Translations under genes and position numbers: made by a program | Assembly (NCBI GenBank): GCA_943704495.1 | Contig: CALSCR010003179.1 | Span: forward strand, 1 to 22,867 | Direction: 5' to 3' | DNA from: Pigoraptor chileana | Taxonomy: Eukaryota > Opisthokonta > Filasterea | Length of the DNA stretch: 22,867 nucleotides | In this document: positions 7,836 to 18,800 of the stretch, piece after piece | Numbering within the stretch: position 1 is the first letter of the stretch | Layout of the letters: every line of letters starts with the position of its first letter | Notes under the pieces: generated by a model | The model's database searches: none | Told to the model about the DNA's origin: nothing | Seen by the model: only the letters and a program-made list of their open reading frames with translations

Positions 7836-9983
7836 TCAGGAGCATGCATCTGCCGCACCGCACAAACTGGTCATAAAGTGGTCAATCTGGCTCTCCAGAA
7901 CGTCTTGAGTAAAGAAGGGCGCAGGCGCCTGCATAGTGACGCTCGCAGTTCCGTCAGGAAGGCCTATAATGAGCACATACGGGGCGGCGGAGGAAGCCAT
8001 ATGGACCTGAGTACAAAATGGTGTTCAGAGAGAAGTGTCAGGCCATCATTACATAATGGTGTGAGTTCGTCGGCGCTGTTTGTGAGTGTAAGCCAGCGCT
8101 TTTATGGAGGTGATATAAGAGTTGGTAAAGACGTCTCCCTGGAGTACCCCTGGAGTTGACTGTATTGTTCAATTAGTACACTTTGAAAAAGTGACCGGTC
8201 AATTGGTTATAATGGGATGGCGGTGACGTTGAAGAGCGACAAGTACAAGGTCGCGTACAAGCACACAACAGTACGCATGGTGCATGCACATGGACACATA
8301 CACGCATACACACACACACACACGCACACACACACACACCTGCGAGAATAAGCACTCGGCATACTCGACCTCCACTCCCGCACACCTCGCCTTCTGCTCA
8401 AACTTGCCCACATTGGCGATAAGAATTGGTTGCGTTCCGGCGAGCTTATTGACGAGTGACGGTACAAGCATTTTGCCCAGTCGACATAATACGCTGAGCA
8501 GGTACAGGTACGGACGTGCCACATCCGCCTCTTTCTGAAGTCTCCCCACGTGTACTGCAGTCGCCCAAAACGCATCGACATCCAACACAGGCATCCACCG
8601 ACACTTTGCGTCGCTATGATCACTCAATGGTTTTGTGTTGCACCCGATGTGCTTGTCGGTGGGGTTGTCGCTGCTGCTGCTGCTGCTGCTCTTGTTATTG
8701 TTGTTGTTGTTATTATTGTTGCTGTTGCTATTACCGTTTTCGCCATTGCTGTCACTGTCCGCTGGATTCCGCGAGACGCGAATAGGGACGTCGAGCGTTA
8801 CGACCGCAGAGAGTGATCCAACGGAGTCGGAGGAAAGCAGTTGCGCCGAACGCCCGTCATTGGACTTCAGAACTAGTCGGCGTCGAAGATCGATGGATGG
8901 AAGCACAGGAACAAAGGCGGTTGCATTCGTCATGTTCTCTCTTTCCAGCTTCAGCTGCGACAGGTGGAGCGTATCCTGAGACAGCGCTTGCTTCAGTTGG
9001 GCGTGAATCGCACCCGCACATAGCGGTCCGTGCATTGTCAAACCCCTCTCATTTGCAGCTCGACTCAGTGCAGAGAAGATTTCTGCCGAAATACGCCGCG
9101 ATGAATATATTGTGCATCGTTCCAACGACGCATCAACATTGACGATCGGGGAAGACGGACACGCCTTCGCGATTGTTGTCATCGCCCTGTTAAAGCGACT
9201 GATCTCCGGCCGACACTTCCACAGAGACCGAATCAGTCCCGGACCAAACTGAGGAAGATAGTCGGCATAATGTCTGTCGACGTCATCCTGTTGATGCTGA
9301 ACGGATTGACTGCCGCGCGCCACCGGATCTGCGCTGGGCGCGGAAGATGCGCAGTCGACAGTCGTCGAGGAAAACAGGGCGTCGAGCAGCTCCAGTGCCA
9401 CTGTTTTCAAGGACATCATGTCAGCAGCAGTATGGTTCAAGAGAATGAGGAGTGAATAATGGCCCTTTCCATCATCCGTCCGATTGAGCGGCGGTGCACT
9501 GTCACGAGATGCCGGCGAGAGGCTCGCGCTCACCAGACCCAGCGCAACTTCGTATCTTCGCATCGGCCCCGCCGACGCTTCGCCGTGTGTGGGAGAAGAT
9601 GCGCCTCCGGACCCAACTCCAGCGCGCTTTTCGTATTCTTCCCACAGGTGATTAAGCAACGCCAACGTAAGTTTGGACGCCTGCCGGTGAAAGTCGTCCC
9701 CATCTTGAGCAACAAGATGGGTAAAATGAGGAATCGGAAGGGGATTCGTTTCGATTTGAAGCCAATCGGCAACAGAGCGTCGTTCAAAAACGGTTCTAAG
9801 GACTCGATGTCGGTGTTGCACACGCGCAAATGCACGCAACACAGTTTCGGGGGTCACTGTCGAATGGACTGTCGCATCAACTGACACATCGACTCTGATG
9901 AGCAAATTTCCAGTGGACCCACACCGCGGCTGTTGTTCGAGAAAAATAGAATCCACCGCAAACAATTCCCGTTGTTGCGTCAT
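7836..9983 (-). CDS. Condensation / alcohol-acyltransferase-like (HxxxD) enzyme, two exons
   Basis: Exon 1 is 9983-8340 (548 codons), the intron is 8339-8007 (333 bases) and exon 2 is 8006-7836 with a TGA stop; total 604 residues. Both splice junctions are phase 0 (CAG/GTGTGT donor, TCAG acceptor). The protein has the hallmarks of the CoA-dependent acyltransferase superfamily (NRPS condensation domains, PapA5, alcohol acetyltransferases). These are RAFARVQHRHRVLRTVFE near the N-terminus and the catalytic HxxxD as LLNHTAADMM (H184, D188), with Asn instead of the first His of HHxxxD. SIDLRRRL is at about 363, and ILIANVGKF at about 521 resembles the family's SNxG segment. Exon 2 supplies the last strand and helix (YVLIIGLPDGTASVTM, DVLESQIDHFM), which supports the splice model. 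An Asn/Ser homopolymer (422-438) sits in a loop. Substrate is unknown. No carrier protein, ketosynthase or adenylation domain is adjacent, so it is likely stand-alone. No signal peptide is evident. Confidence 0.85.
8294..8339 (-). repeat. (TG)n run at the 5' end of the acyltransferase intron
   Basis: On the coding (minus) strand the intron begins GTGTGTGTGTGTGCG directly after the CAG exon end, so the microsatellite includes the splice donor. Confidence 0.88.
8670..8720 (-). repeat. Poly-Asn/poly-Ser coding repeat
   Basis: Trinucleotide-rich tract in the acyltransferase exon 1 encoding nine Asn (422-430), a Lys and seven Ser (432-438). It lies between the SIDLRRRL and IANVG regions, so it is probably a surface loop. 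Confidence 0.85.
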
Positions 9984-10645
9984 CCTTTCCTGGCAGCCAG
10001 AACTACGTAGAACAATATAATAGTAACGTCGTTCAGCGACACAAATACAATGCAAACAATTGTCCGTCGACAAGGATACGTCTGTCCACTGCTACAAAAT
10101 TGGCGCATCGGCGGATCAGTCACGGACTCGAGTGGCACAGTTTCAGCTCGGTTCATTTCGCACATCACTGACACATTGTCATGGCACAAAACAAAACCAA
10201 AAAAAGGCCGATGGGTTCCCGGTGTTGCATGCATGCGCGATACTCTCAGTGGGTGACGCTCGTAAGTACTACTGCGCCGTGTTCAGGGTACTGAGGACCT
10301 CAATACTCCTGACATGTATACTTGAATTTGCATGCAGTAGTCGCGGTGTGGCTACTACTGAGTGCCGTCCACCGCCGAACCTCTCGGGAATTTAAACTGA
10401 AAATCGTTCCGAAAATTCATTTATTTTCTTTTTTATTTGGAGATTAATTAATAAAGCCAATTTATTGAGGGGAATGTTTTCATCACGTGGTTTGTTTGGG
10501 TGACATCACTGCGCTTCAGGATGACGTCATCTCCGCCTTGTTGAGTTGGCACCCGCCGAGTTGACACGTTCTTGCAAACACACCCATCTATTTGTTGCCA
10601 CAGCTGTTTGCGCAAGGTCACGAGAAAAGATCGACATTGTCAAAT
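9984..10645. other. Divergent intergenic region between acyltransferase and prolidase genes
   Basis: No gene is supported. This region separates two divergent start codons and should hold both promoters. An AT-rich segment lies at about 10390-10470, followed by a cluster of possible factor-binding sites at 10484-10529. A perfect GTAAGT sits at 10263, but I cannot pair it with a convincing upstream exon. Confidence 0.5.
10484..10529. promoter_or_regulatory. Candidate E-box plus CRE-like cluster upstream of prolidase
   Basis: Within 46 bases are a CACGTG palindrome (10484-10489), a TGACATCA half-matching CRE (10501-10508) and a perfect ATGACGTCAT palindrome (10521-10530, core TGACGTCA). These are the consensus sites of bHLH and ATF/CREB-type bZIP factors. 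The last site is about 115 bases upstream of the prolidase ATG. Sites are seen; function is inferred from known motifs. Confidence 0.45.
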
Positions 10646-13600
10646 ATGAGACTGTTGCGGCGCGTTGCTTCATCTTTTCTGCGCTTGTCTTCTGCCTCGC
10701 CGAATCTGCCTCGGCTATACTCCGCAACACCGTCCCGTCTGTGGTCCGGCTCCACCCATTGCACGTCGAGGTTTGGGCATACAACCCACTTCAAGAAAAT
10801 GACATCTTGCGGTTCCAATGGCGTTTGCTCGAGTGAGCACGCTCATGAGCGTCAGTACCATGCAGTACCTACGGACTCGTTCTTCTCGATGGGTCTTGAT
10901 ACGCACAAAGTGCCCATGTCTATCCACGCGCATGTGAGTTTTCGCCACTTTTGGACAATGGCATCTGCTCTTATCTGATGTCGAAACTGAGTTGATTCAA
11001 AGTCTGTATGATTATGAAGTGCTCGCTTCATATATTTTTGTTCTCTCATGGTGTCTTTTCATTTTATGTGGCGCAAACATCTGCGTTGCGTCCATTGGTG
11101 ATAGCAATCTCCGGAATTCTAAACCAAGTTGGTGCCCCTTGCTCGAATATATACTCGCGAATTACTCTTACATGCGTGCAGAACAGGTCGAGTCTATTGG
11201 GGCGGATGAAGGAGAAGGCTTCGCATTCGATGGGACTGTCACTCAACTCTATTGTGCTTTTGGTCGGAGGGACGACACAGCATCAATATGATACGGACCG
11301 TGAGCTGAGATTTCGACAGGAATCGCACTTTATGGTAAGGCTGCTCATGCCAGTGTTGTTGCATCTACTTCTCTGTTTACGTATTTTTATCAGTGATTAA
11401 TGACTGACAACAATAAGTTGATGCACGGAATGCGATCTTGCATGAACCACATGCACGCCCACTCATATCCACTCATATATGCCACAATCGCAGTATCTTT
11501 TTGGATGCGCCGATCCCGACTGCTACGGCGCCATTGACCTTAGCACTGGCGAAAGCATTCTCTTTGTGCCGCGTCTTCCCGAGGAATACGCAGTGTGGGA
11601 GGGCGTCATCCATCCGCTCGAACATTACAAGGAAAAGTACGCTGTCGATCGCGCCGAATATACTGATAATATTGAGAAGGTACGATCCGGCACGGGAAAT
11701 CACTGTGTTGCGTTGGGGGGGGAATGAGAGCTTCTTTCCACTTGAATTTCGAGGCGATGCTCGAGCTGCGAGATCCACTTGCGTCTTGTCCCGCTCCCTC
11801 GTGTCGTTCAATTGCACGTTTGTTTACGTCATTGCGTATTGTATGTGTGTGCGCGCAGTTCGTGACGGAGAGGAAGCCGGATGCCGTCCACGTGCTCCGA
11901 GGAGTCAATTCTGACAGCGGCGCCAAGACGATTGAGGCGACATTCCCTGGAATGGACAAATTCAACATTGACGGAAGTTTTCTCTACAGGTCGGTCTCTG
12001 TTAAGTGAAGATAAAGTCAGTGGCACGTGCTTGATGTGATACTCTATCGCACCTACATGCAGACCAATTTCTCAAACTAATACTCTCTGCTTCTGACGCT
12101 TTCTCTTTTTCTCTTCTTCTAACTGTGTCGTTGAATGGAAAAACATTGGTACTCTTATCAGTGAAATCTGCGAGTGCCGCGTGTTCAAGTCCCCCGAGGA
12201 ATTGGAGATTCTCCGCTACGTCAGTCGCATCAGCAGCGAGGCCCATAAGGCCGTCATGCGCAGGTGGGCTTACGTGGGAAAATAAGCACACATACACATA
12301 CACATACATGTGCACATACACTACATATATATAATATATGCATATACACGTACGCATACGCATACTCACACATCACACATACATACACACATACACGACT
12401 CGCACACATTCAACATGACAACTGGTCAATCATGCTTGCAATTTATCATGCAAGTATCGAGTTAGCATTTCAAAATGAGTTGAAGAACGATGTTACTACC
12501 CACGTCAAACATGTTCAGTTTTGATGGGGGGTTAAACTCGTTTTCCCACAATATTGTTTTCACATACGGCCTTTAGCGTTCGCCCTGGAATGATGGAGTA
12601 CCAGATGGAGTCGCAGTTTCTTCACGAGACGTATTCGCGGGGAGGCTGTCGATTCATGGCATACACGTGTATTTGTGGGTCTGGCAAGTCCGGGGCGACT
12701 CTGCACTACGGTCACAACAACAAGCAGGTGTGTACATGTGTTTGTGCGTATCAATCGTTTGGTGTTTTCGTGTTTGTATGGAATTTGAATGGTGTGCTCG
12801 TGTGTTTGTCGTTGTTGTTTGTTCGTTTTTTGCCTGTGCAGGTGAGCATATTGAGTGGGAGTGCTTGGTGTAGATGTGAGAATAACGTTGTGGTTGTTGT
12901 GTTGTTTTCATGCATTCCGCCTTATCTTTTCGCATCTCACAAACGATTGCTGTTGTTTTTGTGCGACAGATTGCTGAAAATGACATGCTTCTGCTTGACA
13001 TGGGGGCCGAGTACCACGGCTACACATCCGACATCACGTGCTCATACCCTGCAACTGGTATGTCCATGCGGATGCCTCCATGATTGTGGTTGTGGGTTTG
13101 TGAATTACGCCCATTCTTCTGTTTGCATGGCTATTTTCACGCTAAGTTTTAGTGGATGTGTCTGCTTGTCTTGTGAGGAGTCCACAGACAAAGAGAGCAC
13201 TCTTTCATCTTCCCATTCTGTCAAGCTGTCAGTCCATGGACATATAGCAGCGCACTAACACTTGCAATCCCACACACACACACACTCGCGCGCACACACA
13301 CACGCACGCTACGCCCCCGCTGCGACCACGCAATCTCTTATTCACACATTGGGCATTTTTTTCATTTGCAAATTCAGGCAAATTCAGTGCGGATCAGCGT
13401 GACGTGTATGAGACTGTTCTTGCAGCACAACTGGCTGTGATGAAGGCGATGAAGCCTGGTGTCCCGTGGCCCGCCATGCACAGGCTTGCAGGTGCGTGCG
13501 TTGTCGATTGTTTCTCTCAAGATAATATTTCTCTATATGAATGTATGTGTGTATGTGCATCTATTTGTATCGTGCGCCAGTGATTTATTCGTGTGCATGT

Positions 13601-14668
13601 ACGAGTGTGTTGCTATGCTGTAAGATGGAATGGGTACACATTAGAGGTCGTTTTTAAAAAAATTAAATGTTCTTATTAACAACAAAAAAACTCTCGCCCT
13701 CCCCGCAAACTAAACCATACTCAACACACAAAATAGAGCGGGTCATATGCGAGGAGCTACTTAAACGCGGATTCCTCCAAGGCTCCATCGACGACCTCAT
13801 TGGTCTGCATGTCGGCGCCACATTCATGCCCCACGGTCTTGGGCATCTTATGGGGATGGATGTGCACGATGTTGGCGGCTATCCCAACGGAACCTCCCGT
13901 ATTCAGGAACCCGGTATTAACCGACTGCGCACATCGCGCATCCTGCAGCCAGGTATGTGCTTGCTGTGCTGCTATTAGGGGCGTTTGTGCTGTAGGGGTG
14001 GTTCTACTTGAGAAATGCATATTATGTATGCCTGTTTGTGTGCTGTATGCGATATAGTGCTTTTTTGCTGTACGGTTGGCTGAATTTGTGGTTGTAAGTG
14101 TGTGTGTGTGTGGGTACGTAAAATGCATTCATTTATTGTGTGTGTGCGTGTTGTGTATATGAATGTTATAAATGTGCGTGATGTGTATTGGTATTGGCGG
14201 CGCCTGTGTGTTGTGAAGTGGCGCGACCGGCATTTTTTTCAGTGTCGACTGTTCCCAAGTGTTGCTTATCACATACATCACACACACTCACACTCACACT
14301 CACACTCACACTCACACTCACACTCACACTCACACTCACACTCACGCACTACCTTACGAGTTCAGCGACAAAAGCACATACATTTGAGCAACGTGAATCT
14401 AATTTCAAGAATTGTTCCTGTAAAAACAGGCATGGTGATCACCGTAGAACCTGGCGTTTACTTCATCGACTGTCTTTTGGACGCCGCAAAGAAAGATGCC
14501 GCACGCACGCATCTCTTTTGCTGGGACAAGATTGAGCGCTTCCGTGGGTTCGGAGGAGTGCGTCTGGAGGATGACGTCCTTGTCACAGCGGATGGCATTG
14601 AGAATCTGACGCAATGTCCCCGCACAGTCGACGAGGTGGAGGCGGAAATGGCAAAGGGTTGCCAATAG
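10646..14668 (+). CDS. PEPD: Xaa-Pro dipeptidase (prolidase), ten exons, with N-terminal presequence
   Basis: Exons are 10646-10933, 11182-11334, 11494-11679, 11859-11989, 12162-12263, 12577-12727, 12970-13057, 13378-13491, 13737-13952 and 14430-14668 (TAG stop), giving 1668 bases and 555 residues. All junctions keep frame. Prolidase is a dimanganese M24B peptidase that splits dipeptides ending in Pro or hydroxy-Pro. The model follows animal PEPD almost end to end: [61 protein letters not shown]. Metal ligands by homology are all present: D347 and D358 ([12 protein letters not shown]), H441 (GLGH), E483 (TVEPG) and E523 (GVRLED). The first ~50 residues ([18 protein letters not shown]...) are Arg/Ser/Leu-rich without acids, like a mitochondrial presequence, and are absent from human PEPD. 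A second in-frame ATG at 10799 could give a cytosolic form. The intron 4 donor is GTCGGT, unusual at +3, but its phase is needed to make FLYSEICECR. Confidence 0.94.
12285..12410. repeat. CA/ACAT-rich tract in prolidase intron 5
   Basis: Interrupted CACATA and ACAC repeats filling much of the 313-base intron (12264-12576), with a short TATATA core near 12325. Confidence 0.8.
13271..13308. repeat. (CA)n microsatellite in prolidase intron 7
   Basis: CA run interrupted by TCGCGCG, within intron 7 (13058-13377). Confidence 0.85.
14283..14345. repeat. (CACACT)10 hexanucleotide array in prolidase intron 9
   Basis: Ten consecutive perfect CACACT units plus a partial unit, inside the largest prolidase intron (13953-14429), about 85 bases before exon 10. 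It also creates a spurious Ser-His repeat frame that should not be annotated as protein. Confidence 0.95.
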
Positions 14669-15884
14669 ACTCTTTGTTATGTGTTGGTGGTTTATTGTTG
14701 GTCTGAAATGGGGCTTTTCGACACCCGCCTCTTCCTCTTTTGTGGAGTCCATGGCTGGGCTCGAATCCAGTACTCCAGCGATTCGCTCACACATTTTTTC
14801 CTCTCGATCCGTTTATCTCTCTCACACAACTACGTCTCCCTCTCGCACGTTCTCTCTCCTGTTCAACGCATCCGCTCGGCATTTTATCCTGCATAATCAC
14901 CTTTGTTGCCAACTTTGTGAAGTCAAGATGCTCCTTTTTCTTGCCTGCTGTCAGCATCTGTCATGCTTGACGGCCAAGGGTCTGAGCGCCCCGGTTTGTT
15001 TTGGTATAGTGTGACCTGTGTTGTCTTTTTGCTTACGTTTTACCGCATTCTTCAACCGTGTATTCTCAATGAACTTTGAACATCATTTTTGTTTTGGGTT
15101 CGACATCCTAAGCTTAGTAGTAATCACGCACGGGCAAATTCTTGGTCTTCACGGCTTAGTAGTATTATGTGAAATCCAATGGAAAGTAACTGACGAATAA
15201 GATTTTATTGGATCTGCCATTACTATGATGTAAGTATCACCAACTTTCTCGTCGAGTGGCACAGGAAGTGCCGGCGACGTCACTGGTTGTTTCCTTATTG
15301 GGGTAATGACGGCAAAGTTACCATTTATGGAAGCATCCACACATTTTCTCGGTTTGTCGCGTAAAGCTCATTTATGGATATTGTCCCCTCTTTATTACCA
15401 TTTTCACAGTTAGACGTGTTTGAATTTGCCGCATTTGGGGCAAAGGGCTTTGAGAGATTTGTCAATGCAACACTTTCTCAGCGCGTCTGTTTATGTTGTG
15501 CCGTTGAATCGGTTCCTCATCCGTGGCATGTGTGCGTGCGTCGTTTGGTTGTTGTGGGCAATCGAAACAAAGCGCTGTCAGCGATGCCAGCTGGCTAAAC
15601 TTTCACTTGTGTGGTGTTGCATGACTGATATTTACACAGCTAATTGTCGTTCATCAAATTTGTTTCCTCTGTGTGTCTATTTTCTCGAATTATCCCTCCC
15701 GTATATCTCCCACGGACTCTGGCTTGTGCATAGTACGACCACCTCTCACCCACCTCTCACGCCCACAGTGTACATGTTTAACTGAATCTTTCGCGGAATG
15801 TGGCCGTGAAAAACCCTTGGTCATCCACTCGCCCTGACTTATTCGGGGAACGATCAGGGGGTCTCCTGCACCCAACCGCACACT
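14669..15884. other. Intergenic region between prolidase and the LIM/RhoGAP gene
   Basis: This 1.2 kb gap should hold the prolidase 3' end and the promoter of the LIM/RhoGAP gene. I find no canonical AATAAA on the plus strand and no complete gene. Pyrimidine-rich stretches lie near 14810-14870. On the minus strand between about 15149 and 15600 several short frames look protein-like, including a CPKCGK zinc-ribbon-like motif; they do not join into a convincing gene and are described under findings. Confidence 0.5.
15410..15486 (-). pseudogene. Possible terminal exon or remnant with CxxC zinc-ribbon-like motif
   Basis: After a splice-acceptor-like AACATAAACAG (AG at 15488-15487), the minus strand reads RKCCIDKSLKALCPKCGKFK (then HV) and a TAA stop. 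A minus-strand AATAAA follows 14 bases later (15396-15391). About 65-95 bases upstream, in another frame, LTALCFDCPQQ gives a second CxxC with a similar lead-in (SLTALC versus SLKALC). There is no ATG-led frame and no recognised family. It could be the tail of an intron-rich small gene, a decayed zinc-finger gene, or chance. Confidence 0.2.
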
Positions 15885-18800
15885 ATGGAAAACAAAAGCG
15901 ATGGGCCGCGCCGGCCGTCTTTCTCCCGCAGTATGATACGACAGCGGCTTATGCGCTCGCAGGCTGTATGCTGTGCCGCGTGTAAATCCACTTTGGCGGG
16001 GAATGTGATTGAGTTTGGGAACTCTCTCTTCCATCCGGTCTGCTTCAAATGTGGAAGGTATGTGCGTGCAACTCTGATTGCTGTGCTTCCCAATACTCGT
16101 TTATATATATATTAATCTCTGATAATTGAGTGAGGTATTCCGTTGCTCGTATGAATTCGAATCAAAACTGTCGCTTTGTGTGATCCACATGAAGATGACG
16201 TGAGTGTCACGTACTTCTCCGTTTATGTCCGCACTTTCGTTTGCGTTTGCAAGTCGCGTGCGTGTCGGTAAATTGTCTTTTATTTGCAGGAATATCTGTT
16301 CAACCTGTGTGATTCGTCCATCCACTTCATCCTCCCTCTCATCTCCACACACGATACCACACTACCATCGTCACCACCTTGAACTAACTTGACACATGCG
16401 CGATTCCGTTTCATGCCCAGGTGTGGTGACCTGATTGAAGATTTCGGCAGCCAAGTCATGCTCGCCAATGGCCTTCCAGCATGTATGACGTGCACACCCA
16501 ACTGTGCCGCCTGTGGCGCGCTTGTCGACGAAACGTCAGTCCTCCTGAATGACAGGTGAAATTGCGGTGATATATGTATATATAATTATAATGTGTCTGT
16601 GTGTGTGTGTGTGTGTGCATTGCATTATCTATGATATCCGTTGTACGGAGTGGCTGTCATTAAGTACTTTTTAACTCTGACCCCCTATTGAAACTGGCAC
16701 TTAAACTTAGATAACAGACTCGTACAATTGGTTCTACAAAAACGTGTGTTTCATGGGTGGTCACATAATGATGATGTGTAAAACCTACGCCCGTTGATTG
16801 ATTTCGCTCCACAGGAAATGAGCCATTGACGCGCGCAAACACTCACACACTCAAACACTCATACAATTGCGCACAATATCACACGACACACACACACACA
16901 CCGCACATACATACATACACAATCACACACAAATTTGTACATGCAGGCATTATCACGTGCTTTGCCTGAGCTGCGACACATGTGGCGCGCGTCCTACGGC
17001 AGAAGCGGGACAAGAAGTGCTTGTGGCATCAACACCGGGAACAACCTACACATGTGCGTCTTGCCTCACCGCGAAAGGCCTTCCCGGTGGCACATCCGGG
17101 GTACACATTACGCTCACTCGCACGCCGAGTCAGCCGAACATCCGACCCCTCTCACGCGAGCACTCGCTGAAAGGCTCTTCTGCAAATGGAGCCGCCGTTG
17201 GTTCGCCGCTGGCGTCGAATGCGGTTGAGGGAGAAACTTCGGCGGACAGATCGACAGATCGAATGCCTTCCGCGGGTGTCACTGTTGCTACGGGTGGCGA
17301 TGTAGTGGCGGGAAAGCTCAATGAGGACGAATCGCGCGGTCAAGTTGCGCAGGCTGGGGTAGCACCTCGTCAGAGCCAGGTGAGTGTGTTTGGGTATGTG
17401 TGTGTGTATGTATGTGTTTGTTTGTACTGCGTGTCAACCGGATTGTATGTTAGGAGTGTATGTAATGACCAAAGAGCGATTAGGCTTGATGTTTGAACTA
17501 GTTTTTCTGTCGCCTGACAGACTGATTTGCGTAGACATCGTCAAGTTGAAATTATTTGCCCTCTCTGTTTTAAAGTCGGTGGTGTGCCTGAGGCGTTGTG
17601 AGTACTGAATCTCACACATCTGTGTGGTTTCTTTGGTTCTTCAAATTTTTATTTTTATTTTCGTCTGCTGATTCGCAGACTCGTCGCATATCCGCGTGCG
17701 GCCTCGATGACGAGCCCGTGTCCCCGCAAGAGGTAGTGCGCGTAATGGCGCCCGTGTGTGTGTGTGTGTGTGTTTGTGTCAGCGTCTGCGTTTGTGCGTG
17801 CGTGTGCGTGTGCGTGTTTGCTTTTAACCTCGGAAATACTGTCGCTGTTGTGGATCTGGTCGATAATCGTCTCTGTTTGTGATCACAACTTGCATGATTT
17901 GTCCGTATCTCGAAGTATTCTCTTGTTATCTTTTCTTACATGCGTTGTGCGCGTGTTTCTGAATCATTTACAGGAGCTTGACCTTGTGCGAATGGAGCTT
18001 GCCGATGTGAAGCGCAATTTCACCGCTCTCGTCAAATCGGTCAAGGAGTATATCTCAGCGCAGGTGTGTGTTTGTCGCTATCATGCGTGTTGGTGGTGGT
18101 GGTGGTGGTGGTACGTGTGTTGGTTGTTGTGCGTTGCAATGTGTATGCGCGTTATGCATGTTACACATGTGGATATGTGCACATTGAGTATGTGAAGTGA
18201 GCACGTGCACGTGCTCGATTTATGTGCGTTTTAAAGTCACATTGCCCAGTCGTATTTAGACCTTATTTTGGATGTGTGGGTCATGGCGTGACTTTTATGT
18301 TGTTATTTGTTCTTCTTTGTCGCGACTTGTTTGTTTTGTGCGCTGACTGTGCGTTGACATTTCTATCCGACCACTGGCAAACAGGCTAAGGCGCCGGGCA
18401 CTCCGACAGAGGGAAATGCACTGAATAGGTCATTTAGTTCTGGCGACACCGAAGACTCCCTTCAAAGCTCAGAGTCCATCGAAACACTCCGAAAACAGGT
18501 TTGTTCTTGTGAGATTGTGTATGTGTAGTGTGTGGTGTGTGCGTGCTCAGGGACATACAACCTGATCTGTGTCTGTAATTCACTATCCTGTGCATCTGTC
18601 AAACAACAGCTCTTCAGTGAACGTCGGACTGCGGAGGTTATGCGCACCGAAGTTGAAAAACTGAAGCGGAGAGGCTCTGATATCGGGTGCGTGGCGAGAC
18701 TAGATGTACGACTCGTGATTGTATGCGCATCCATAGTCTTTATTCATAGAGTATATATATATACATGTGTGTGTGTGTGTGTGTGCACGTTGTGTTAGGG

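Noticed and set aside
7836-9983. Possible biosynthetic gene cluster around the condensation-like enzyme
   Set aside because: Neighbours are an autophagy-type protein and a prolidase; there is no adenylation, carrier or ketosynthase domain in the window.
10060-10395. 111-codon frame between the acyltransferase and prolidase genes
   Set aside because: No domain, no splice link to prolidase exon 1, and composition like random sequence; it lies in the shared upstream region.
12554-13258. 234-codon frame spanning prolidase exons 6 and 7
   Set aside because: It reads through introns and in the wrong frame after exon 6. The homology-supported splice sites at 12727 and 12970 explain the conserved segments.
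14102-14420. Ser-His repeat protein across the CACACT array
   Set aside because: The frame reads through a simple repeat inside prolidase intron 9; only the part from 14430 is a real exon.
14740-14800. tRNA T-arm-like CTGGGCTCGAATCCAG
   Set aside because: Only a four-base T-arm-like hairpin is present; no matching D arm, anticodon arm or acceptor stem could be placed around it.
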